Of a stretch of DNA of 28,771 nt, positions 22,706-28,771 are shown one piece after another. Made by a program: the position numbers and the translations under genes. The first letter of the stretch is position 1; each line of letters opens with the position of its first letter. A model generated the notes under the pieces. The model saw nothing but the letters and a program-made list of their open reading frames with translations. It was not told the origin of the DNA and searched no databases. The DNA is from Bacteroidota bacterium. GTDB taxonomy: Bacteria; Bacteroidota; Ignavibacteria; Ignavibacteriales; Ignavibacteriaceae. Location of the stretch: contig JAEYUD010000144.1 in the NCBI GenBank assembly GCA_023433685.1, positions 1 through 28,771 on the forward strand, read 5' to 3'.

Positions 22706-23752
22706 ATGCTGCCCGATGACATTTTCGTTTTGGAAACAAATTTTGGTGAAAAAGTAATTGAATTCAGGAATCAGGATATAACCAAACTTAAAGACAAGGT
22801 TGATATTCTGGTTGTTTCGGTTTTTAAGGGGGGGTATAAGCCAACTCCAGGGACTTTGGTTAATGCTCTGCTTACCGGTTGTTCTGTTTCGTTGAAGGAT
22901 GAGTCGGAAAAACCCTTCTTCAGTTTGAAAGAGAATATGAACACATGGTTCTCGAGGGAACTTAATGCGGAGGGTTTCAACCGGTTGCTGGTTGTGGAGA
23001 TGCGCTCGAAATATGGGGATGAACCATTCGATCTGCTGGAAACTTTTAAAAATATCTTTGGCTCGCTGGCTGTTGCAGATGTTAGAGGAATAAAAATCAA
23101 GACAGTCGCGATGACTCTTCTCGGTACCGGACAACAGGGACTTGATCCAAAGGATGTGATGCCAACCCTGCTGGAGGAATCCAAACGGGCACTTAAGACC
23201 ATCTCCAATCTGGAGAAGATCATCTATTGTGAGAGAAGTGAGGCAAAAGCGACCATTGTCTATGAGGCCTTAAACGAAGCACTTAAAAGAACAAACATCC
23301 GGTTTACCCCGGAGCAACTTCAGACAATCATTGAACCAATCCGAAATGATTTGAATAAAAAGATCCGGAAAGTTTCACGGGCACAAAAAGAATCGGAGCA
23401 AGTTCAAAGAATTATCTCAGCCTGGAATGAATATGTGTTTAAGAGGGAATTCTTGCCATGGCATTTCGGTCAGTTCTGCAGGGTGTTTCTGGAAAATTTT
23501 CTCCTGTATTATAAATGGAGGAAGGAAGAGAAAGATACAAGTAGAGGTATCAACAGTGTAGTTTCCAGAGAGAATTTCTCACCCTGGGTTCAACAATATC
23601 TTCACATGCTTAGAGTGACCGGGAATACTTATTCTCACGAACGAAAAGACGACAAACCTTCTGAAACAGAGCAGAAGGATATAATTATCGCATTGAATTC
23701 ACTTTTAAGAATATTGGATTTTTGGGGCGAGAATTTAAAGATCAAGGAGTAG
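22706..23752 (+). CDS. putative macro-like plus DUF4145/HEPN-like fusion protein
   Basis: A 348-residue soluble protein with two apparent domains. Residues about 15-185 resemble a macro (ADP-ribose-binding) fold: an initial FRNQDITKL, then VDILVVSVF, PTPGTLVNAL, and the later MTLLGTGQQGLD (136-147), which resembles the phosphate-binding loop region. A helical linker follows. Residues about 235-345 are alpha-helical with the motif LRVTGNTYSHE (302-312), close to the R-x-x-G-N-x-x-x-H signature of DUF4145, a HEPN-related family whose Arg and His can be RNase residues. Both assignments are by eye. It could be a defence or stress effector gated by a nucleotide ligand. It ends 9 bases from the opposing gene. 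Confidence 0.6.
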   Translation: MLPDDIFVLETNFGEKVIEFRNQDITKLKDKVDILVVSVFKGGYKPTPGTLVNALLTGCSVSLKDESEKPFFSLKENMNTWFSRELNAEGFNRLLVVEMRSKYGDEPFDLLETFKNIFGSLAVADVRGIKIKTVAMTLLGTGQQGLDPKDVMPTLLEESKRALKTISNLEKIIYCERSEAKATIVYEALNEALKRTNIRFTPEQLQTIIEPIRNDLNKKIRKVSRAQKESEQVQRIISAWNEYVFKREFLPWHFGQFCRVFLENFLLYYKWRKEEKDTSRGINSVVSRENFSPWVQQYLHMLRVTGNTYSHERKDDKPSETEQKDIIIALNSLLRILDFWGENLKIKE

Positions 23753-23761
23753 GCCCTCCCC

Positions 23762-24304
23762 TCACCCCATCTCAAAACTCAAATGCTCCACTTCAACGCG
23801 GCCTTCGAGAACGAGGGGTTGGGTGTTGTCTTCGAGGTGGTGGAGGGTGTTACCCGGGTGGATGCGGATGGAAATGTTCCGGAGGATGTCACCGGTGCCG
23901 GAGAAGATGTAAATCTTGGTCGTGCGGTGGTTGATATTGGCTTTCACCATGTAGAGCTTCTTTTCGTCGAAGAAGGTTTTGGAAGTTAACTTCTCCTCGA
24001 GCTGCACTGACGCGGCACGGTAAACCACTTTCGGCTGCTTCCTGGTTTCTGTGTGTGTCTGGTGAGGGTAAAGATAAATAACATTATCAGCAGGCCGGTA
24101 AACACCGATCTTAGAGCTGATGAGTTCTTTGTCCTGATCTGTTAGCTCTTCTTGTGCTTGCATTGCCAGTTCTTTGAAATGTTCTATGGTCTCATTGAAC
24201 CCACTGTTCCCCGCGATGTATTCCTTTTGAATATCGCTGAGTTTATCCGGATGGAATACGAAGAGGAAAAGATCAAAGTCGGTTATTGAGGGAATGAGAT
24301 TCAT
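23762..24304 (-). CDS. hypothetical protein, faintly anti-sigma-like N terminus
   Basis: A 180-residue protein I do not recognise. No membrane segment or signal peptide is seen. Residues 18-50 (HPDKLSDIQKEYIAG, then TIEHF) have the rhythm of the N-terminal helices of anti-sigma factors, but the His-Cys-Cys zinc ligands are absent. The second half, from about 85, is beta-rich with a Thr/Lys-rich KIYIFSGTG stretch and ends in a probable beta sandwich. It lies 42 bases downstream of the 330-residue gene on the same strand, so the two are likely cotranscribed. Function unknown; a regulatory partner role is a guess. Confidence 0.75.
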   Translation of the reverse strand: MNLIPSITDFDLFLFVFHPDKLSDIQKEYIAGNSGFNETIEHFKELAMQAQEELTDQDKELISSKIGVYRPADNVIYLYPHQTHTETRKQPKVVYRAASVQLEEKLTSKTFFDEKKLYMVKANINHRTTKIYIFSGTGDILRNISIRIHPGNTLHHLEDNTQPLVLEGRVEVEHLSFEMG

Positions 24305-24346
24305 TGATAAATGTTCTCTTTCTGAATAAATAGATGAAAAAAAGAG

Positions 24347-25339
24347 CTACTCGGACACTTCATGTCTAACTGAAAGCAACTGCGCCAATTCCTTCTTCAG
24401 AACTTTCAACAGGTATTCGAGAATATTATGATACTTCTGTTTGTAAATTTCCGGACAGATGGTGCTGTCGATCATCTCGACATAATGATACAACCCCGGT
24501 TTAATGCCGCCGTCTTTAAGGTCGAAAAGCATTTCGGCAATTGCCCGTTCCATCAGATCTGCCTCCCGATGGTTGAGTTTCCCCTTGTCAAGATAGGAGT
24601 GTTTGAGTTTCTCGAACACCACCTTTTTGGCGGAAGTTGAGAGGCTTTCAACATCGAATTCCGTCTCGGTTTTATGACAGGTAATAACCGGGTTTTCATG
24701 CGAGAGATTCACCTCTTTGATCCTTTTTGCCAGAGCAAGAAGAGGAATTGCTGCCGGTTGGTCATTTTTCATGAGTTGATGAAGTATCTCACTGATCGAG
24801 ATATGCTTTATCGAGAAAAGTGTGGCCTGTATGCTGAGCAGGTCTTCATACCCGCAATAAGCAATATCACTCCCCTCGTGATCGGCAAGTGATATGTAGC
24901 AAACTCTCAGTTTCTCCGTCTTGATCAATTTCTCCTTTTTGATGTGATAATTCAGGGAGTCAAGGATCTTCGCGAAAAAAGGATCGCTCTCACGCATCAT
25001 GGTATTGATGTGCTGCTTCACTCTGTGTGCCAGAACCGAAACAAGCATAAATTGTGCCTGCTGTTCCGAGATCACGGGCGGCGACCAACCGGTAAACACA
25101 TCATGAAGGTGACTTATAAAACCGTCATCAGCCGGTGTGAAGAGGGGAGCGATGGCATCAACAGCGATATCTTTTGCCGAAAGATCACCCATTATGCCGG
25201 GTTTATGTAGTTTCGACATCTGATACCTGACCTGTACGGTTGCCAGCTTAAAACACTCTTCTATCAGACTGTTAAGTTCTTTTCTCTGCGTTACGGGATC
25301 AATTGGTGACGCCAACAATCCCATTAAATGATACTTCAC
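24347..25339 (-). CDS. hypothetical helical protein, faintly sigma-factor-like
   Basis: A 330-residue, mostly alpha-helical soluble protein without recognised family. Residues about 18-75 (LIEECFKLATVQVRYQM, then SAKDIAVDAIAPLF) recall the pattern of sigma-70 region 2, where a D-[IL]-x-x-[DE]-x-x-x-x-[IL]-F helix follows a first helix, but the match is weak. A second helical block contains FFAKILDSLNYHIKK. The first start is a GTG, and an ATG five codons later is also possible. It lies 87 bases after the Lon-like gene. A TTG-N20-TAATTTCA promoter-like match on the minus strand lies in that gap, overlapping the imperfect CCGG...CCGG hairpin at 25373-25398. Confidence 0.78.
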   Translation of the reverse strand: MKYHLMGLLASPIDPVTQRKELNSLIEECFKLATVQVRYQMSKLHKPGIMGDLSAKDIAVDAIAPLFTPADDGFISHLHDVFTGWSPPVISEQQAQFMLVSVLAHRVKQHINTMMRESDPFFAKILDSLNYHIKKEKLIKTEKLRVCYISLADHEGSDIAYCGYEDLLSIQATLFSIKHISISEILHQLMKNDQPAAIPLLALAKRIKEVNLSHENPVITCHKTETEFDVESLSTSAKKVVFEKLKHSYLDKGKLNHREADLMERAIAEMLFDLKDGGIKPGLYHYVEMIDSTICPEIYKQKYHNILEYLLKVLKKELAQLLSVRHEVSE

Positions 25340-25426
25340 TTCCGCTGTTCTTTCAATTAGAATCTTGTTAATCCGGATATGAAATTAGTAATTTCCGGTT
25401 TAAGTGACAATAAGGGAAACGATGTT

Positions 25427-27592
25427 TTATTTCTTCTTCGTGACAAGGGCTTTTATCTTCCCGGCTTTAACATATTCCTGATAGGTTACCCATTTACCGT
25501 CCAATTTATACCTCACTCCGTTTTTCAGGATGTCAGTGTACTCCTTTGTGTCGGTGTAGGGTAGGGGGAGCTTTCCGGCGTTTACGAGGGAGTCGCGAAG
25601 TTTTCGGTACACACCTTCGATGAAATAATCAATTTCCAAAGTTTTCGTGTTCAGAACAAGTGTGTACATCCCCGCTAAAATAGCATAATCATACCGCGCA
25701 AAAAATGAAAGTTTTCCATTCTCATCAGGAGATACTATTCTACTGGGGAAATAGTCCACTTTCATATCCGTATATTTTATTACAAAATCTGTATTGGGTA
25801 ATGAAATATTTACCAGTAGATTCGCGCATGGTTTCCCGTAGAGCATATAATTCTCCCGGGTCTCGATCATCGATTCGGTAATATTTTTTTCGACCGCCAA
25901 AATTCTTAGCACTCCCAACCCGTTATCTTGCGTGCAAATAACTATTTCTTTTTCTCCATCACTATCAACATCAGCGAAACCAACTTGATTGAGGTGTCCC
26001 GCGTTCCATAATGCTCCGCCTGCTTTTTCCCCGGTGCTTGGATCCAGGTAGAACAGTGCTGTCGGGTAAGTCGGACCATTGTTTGCCCAGACAAGAAGTC
26101 GCCTCTCTCCGTTCAAAGTGATGGTGTCAACAATTTTTGGATAATACTCCGATGGAATGTTCCCTTCCTTGGGTGAAGATACTGTATCATTAAGTGAGAA
26201 ACGCCAGATTATTTCCTTTTTCCCACTCAAGCAAAACAATTCATCTGGTGATTTCGCAATACCGGCACTCACCAAATCGCTGCTACCAAGAATCTCATTT
26301 TCACCATCTCTGTCAAGATCAATCAGCCTGATCCTTGTTAAAATTTCTTTATCGGTCAATTGAAGATGAAGGTTGGGATGCACAGTATTGCTCCACAGGA
26401 CACTTCCAAACCTGTTCTTGATCATCAAATTGGTTTCATCCAACTCAAAAGAAACAGGATTTGTATCAAACTCCCTGGCATACATAAACCCCAGAAGAAC
26501 GATCAGTGGTATCAAAACCAGGGAGGAATATTTATGCTTTCGGGCGGTGGTTTTTATTCTTTCTTTTATTGGCCGCCTTGTGATGAGGATGATATCCCTT
26601 CGGTTAAGAATGTCCGTTACATTGTTCACTGCTGTAATTTCGAGTGAACGGTTGGGCCATCTATCCTTTAATTTCGCGAGCGTGGCCCTTGCTGCCGGTT
26701 CATCTCCTTTCGGGATAATGAAAGTATTTACGTTTGAAAAGAATACGGAACGTACTTTCCTTGTTATGTTCGACTTACCAACCGGTGTGATCTCCCCTGA
26801 ACCGGTTGTGGCACCGGTGAATGCCAGTCGGGGAGCTGTTTGATAGATGAGATTTGGATGAAGAAAGTTGCTTATTTCAAAATAAAAGAGGATCGTAAGC
26901 AAGGCACCGAATGAATTTCCGGAGTAGATCCCCAACCGGGAATTGAAATACACCTGCACTTCGTATGCTTCGGGAAGTTTCTTCTTCTCTTTTGGGATCA
27001 ACGAAATTGCCGCATTGAACGAGAGTTTAACCTGTTCGAGAAGTAGAGCCTCTTCCTCTTTGTAAGTCGGATGAATTATAAACTTTGTTGTTCCGGTGGA
27101 AGGGCTGATCTTTACACTCAGACTGTCGAGATAGGTCATGACTGCCGTTTTCTCCCCTGTTTCAATCACAGGAAAATGGGGATTCCGGAGGTTTGAAACT
27201 GAATGACCCGGAGCACCGGAGAGAAATTGCTTAAGCGCTGCCAATTCTTTTGATATCCGCTTTATTTCATCCGCCAATTCCTTGTTTTTAAACATTTCAG
27301 ACCGGTTCCGGTACAGATTCTTCGCGTTCTTGAGGATGCTTCCGGTGTAGCCGGGGGGAGTTCCGCTAACTTTAAAAACTGTTAGTAGCTTCAGATAGAC
27401 CGGGAAGAATTCAATAAATAAAGCTTCAGAATAGAGGGGTTGAGAATTATTATTGAGGAGTGTGAGAAGGGAATTCAGTTCATAGAGGACAACACCCCGC
27501 GAGTGTTGCAGATCGATCATCCCGCGAAGGCGATCAAGCTGCTTCTCTATCTCATCGAATGGTCGATCTTTAAAATGGTCAGGGTTATCCAT
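25427..27592 (-). CDS. Lon-type Ser-Lys peptidase domain fused to a membrane-anchored FG-GAP-like domain
   Basis: A 721-residue protein of unusual design. Residues 1-130 are helical. About 155-330 resemble the Lon (S16) proteolytic domain: GIYSGNSFGAL (221-231) matches the Ser loop usually written GPSAG, giving Ser227. TGATTGSGEITPVG (259-272) matches the TGEITLxGxVxPIG strand, and Lys279 aligns with the Lon catalytic Lys, followed by FIIPK as in Lon. There is no AAA+ ATPase domain. A single membrane helix at about 355-371 leads to an exported half with two calcium-binding-like loops, DLDRDGENEI (425-434) and DVDSDGEKEI (541-550), as in FG-GAP/VCBS propellers. The N terminus would be cytoplasmic. 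A sensor outside controlling a protease inside is a reasonable inference. Confidence 0.8.
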   Translation of the reverse strand: MDNPDHFKDRPFDEIEKQLDRLRGMIDLQHSRGVVLYELNSLLTLLNNNSQPLYSEALFIEFFPVYLKLLTVFKVSGTPPGYTGSILKNAKNLYRNRSEMFKNKELADEIKRISKELAALKQFLSGAPGHSVSNLRNPHFPVIETGEKTAVMTYLDSLSVKISPSTGTTKFIIHPTYKEEEALLLEQVKLSFNAAISLIPKEKKKLPEAYEVQVYFNSRLGIYSGNSFGALLTILFYFEISNFLHPNLIYQTAPRLAFTGATTGSGEITPVGKSNITRKVRSVFFSNVNTFIIPKGDEPAARATLAKLKDRWPNRSLEITAVNNVTDILNRRDIILITRRPIKERIKTTARKHKYSSLVLIPLIVLLGFMYAREFDTNPVSFELDETNLMIKNRFGSVLWSNTVHPNLHLQLTDKEILTRIRLIDLDRDGENEILGSSDLVSAGIAKSPDELFCLSGKKEIIWRFSLNDTVSSPKEGNIPSEYYPKIVDTITLNGERRLLVWANNGPTYPTALFYLDPSTGEKAGGALWNAGHLNQVGFADVDSDGEKEIVICTQDNGLGVLRILAVEKNITESMIETRENYMLYGKPCANLLVNISLPNTDFVIKYTDMKVDYFPSRIVSPDENGKLSFFARYDYAILAGMYTLVLNTKTLEIDYFIEGVYRKLRDSLVNAGKLPLPYTDTKEYTDILKNGVRYKLDGKWVTYQEYVKAGKIKALVTKKK

Positions 27593-27697
27593 ATCCGGTT
27601 AAACTGGAACGTTTTCTTAAACCAATTTAACCAAAAATGAATTTAAATCATACAATATTCTTCCAGACAGAAAGATTTTTTCGACAAAAACCCGCGG

Positions 27698-28054
27698 TCA
27701 GAAAAGTAATTTCATTATCACGGCGGCAGCCGGGGGGATATCGATCTTTTTATTTATAAGTTCTTTTGGGGGATGGGTTTCGAGCAACCGGTTCATCCAC
27801 TCGCGGGAAGTGGCAAACTTCTGGAAGGTCATGTATCCTTTCCCTTCGTTCCGGGTGAAATTGTAGCCGATGATCCTCACTTCAAGGGTTTGCAACTCCC
27901 CTTTAAGCAGCAGTGTTGCCCGGATCTCTTTTATCGAATCATCAACCGAGAGTGATTTTATTTCACCATAGGGTTCAACGTAGCTTTGCAGTATAAGTTG
28001 CACTCCCTTGTTCAGGGCTTCTGTTATTAAATTTCCGAACATCTCTTTCCACAA
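27698..28054 (-). CDS. small conserved-looking hypothetical protein
   Basis: A 118-residue protein I do not recognise. It has an amphipathic N-terminal helix (FGNLITEALNKGVQLIL), a central alternating beta region (EIRATLLLKGELQTLEVRI) and a C-terminal IDIPPAAAVIMKLLF. It looks like a compact alpha-beta fold, possibly steroidogenic-START-like or lipid-related, but nothing firm can be said. The first start is a TTG at 28054. An in-frame ATG four codons later (28042) directly follows GGAAAGAG, and either may be used. It precedes the Lon-like gene by 105 bases on the same strand and may share its transcript. Confidence 0.72.
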   Translation of the reverse strand: MWKEMFGNLITEALNKGVQLILQSYVEPYGEIKSLSVDDSIKEIRATLLLKGELQTLEVRIIGYNFTRNEGKGYMTFQKFATSREWMNRLLETHPPKELINKKIDIPPAAAVIMKLLF

Positions 28055-28154
28055 TTTTTGTTTTCAATGAATGAAATTTCGTGAAAATTGGATAAATTGT
28101 GGTAAGAATAAAAGAAGGTTCATGATCCATTCACTCATGCCGGTGCATTAGAGT

Positions 28155-28771
28155 ATGCCGGATAATTTTTCTCTTTTAAGTGCACCCGGTCGCGATGATT
28201 ACCGGGAAAAGTTCTCTGTCACATTGGAAGCGTGGCTTTCGGGTTTTGGCAAAGCTCCGGTTGATCTGCAGTTCAGTTTCGAAACTTCATCTGTCTTCTC
28301 ATCGAACATTGAAGGAAACACAGTGGATCTGAATTCATACATGAACCAAAAGTTGATCAAAACCAAATTCAAACCTCACAAGGAGGTTGCAGAGATCAAT
28401 GATCTTGTGGAAGCCCACAAGTTCGCCCGTGAGAATCCTCTCAACGAGGCAAATTTCCTTCACGCGCACAAGTTGTTGTCGAGGTCTTTTCTTATCAAGA
28501 GCAAAAGGGGGAATTATCGCGACGACCGGATGGGTGTATTTAGTACAAAAGGGTTGGTCTATGTCGCCGTTGAACCGGAATTCCTTCCCGCGGAGATGGA
28601 AAGATTCTGGGCTGAAGTAGAAGAAATTTTACGAAAACATTCCAATGTCACTGATGTTTTTTATTTTGCATCATTGGCCCATCTCCGTTTGGCCCAGATA
28701 CATCCGTTTTTTGACGGAAACGGAAGAATTGCAAGGCTGTTCGAAAAATGGTTTCTTTCGGCCGTAATCGG
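28155..28771 (+). CDS. Fic-family AMP-transferase, class II, 3'-truncated by the window
   Basis: The first 205 codons of a Fic protein. Fic enzymes usually transfer AMP or another phosphate-containing group to a hydroxyl on target proteins. The inhibitory helix motif SxxxE[GN] is at residues 49-54 (SSNIEG), placing it in class II with an N-terminal autoinhibitory helix. A flap region (RGNYRDDRMGVF, 118-129) and the catalytic HPFFDGNGRIAR (183-194, His183, Asp187, Arg191) are intact. The ATG at 28155 is preceded in frame by a TAG at 28149, so the start is well bounded. The stop lies beyond the window, where a C-terminal winged helix would be expected. It is divergent from the 118-residue gene. 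Confidence 0.94.
   Translation, partial: MPDNFSLLSAPGRDDYREKFSVTLEAWLSGFGKAPVDLQFSFETSSVFSSNIEGNTVDLNSYMNQKLIKTKFKPHKEVAEINDLVEAHKFARENPLNEANFLHAHKLLSRSFLIKSKRGNYRDDRMGVFSTKGLVYVAVEPEFLPAEMERFWAEVEEILRKHSNVTDVFYFASLAHLRLAQIHPFFDGNGRIARLFEKWFLSAVI

Noticed and set aside
22771..23223. 150-codon frame antisense to the macro-like gene
   Set aside because: Shadow of the plus-strand gene, which has a ribosome binding site and recognisable motifs.
23722..23934. Gly/Cys-rich 70-codon frame
   Set aside because: Composition comes from the antisense of the C-terminal end of the 180-residue protein; no start signal.

Overview
The window looks like part of a Bacteroidota/Chlorobi-side (FCB group) genome, most reminiscent of Ignavibacteria. 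Three observations point there. The 1,670-residue secreted protein at 17568-22580 ends in a YPNPFNP-type type IX secretion sorting tail. Several intergenic regions carry the TAnnTTTG / TTG promoter pair typical of Bacteroidota. There are also many short GC-rich palindromes between genes. The lineage is an inference; no rRNA or marker gene is present.

Layout, left to right. A 5'-truncated C69 dipeptidase gene (+) faces an alpha/beta hydrolase (-). Next comes a tRNA-Ser(UGA) locus holding one intact gene and one broken upstream copy interrupted by two small palindromic inserts, followed by a GIY-YIG nuclease and a SAM methyltransferase (+). From 12564 down to 4064 runs a six-gene chemosensory operon on the minus strand: cheR with TPRs, a tandem CheW protein, a CHASE3-like chemoreceptor, a CheA-receiver hybrid, cheB, and a receiver-histidine kinase. 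No flagellar gene and no free CheY is present, so the pathway may control something other than flagella. Behind it lies a NarX/NarL-like pair: a TPR-PAS sensor kinase and a LuxR-type regulator overlapping by 8 bp.

From 15664 to 16549 there is no protein gene, but the DNA is dense in structure: a hairpin-rich segment, five GATTAAA iterations, a nested inverted repeat that could fold as a three-way-junction RNA with its own promoter, a 14-bp tandem repeat, and an array of about ten mini-hairpins containing a 66-bp direct repeat. A PIN/RHH toxin-antitoxin pair (-) follows, then the large FN3 secreted protein (+) with a clear terminator.

The right end is the most novel part. A plus-strand gene, whose ribosome binding site is buried in a 15-bp hairpin, encodes an apparent macro-like domain joined to a DUF4145/HEPN-like domain. 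Facing it is a minus-strand cluster. Its first gene encodes a Lon-type Ser-Lys peptidase domain, one membrane segment and an FG-GAP-like exported domain in one polypeptide. The next two encode proteins with faint sigma-like and anti-sigma-like features. Together they could form a membrane-gated proteolytic signalling system, which is a hypothesis and not an identification. A short conserved-looking protein of unknown function and the start of a class II Fic protein, cut by the window edge, complete the region.
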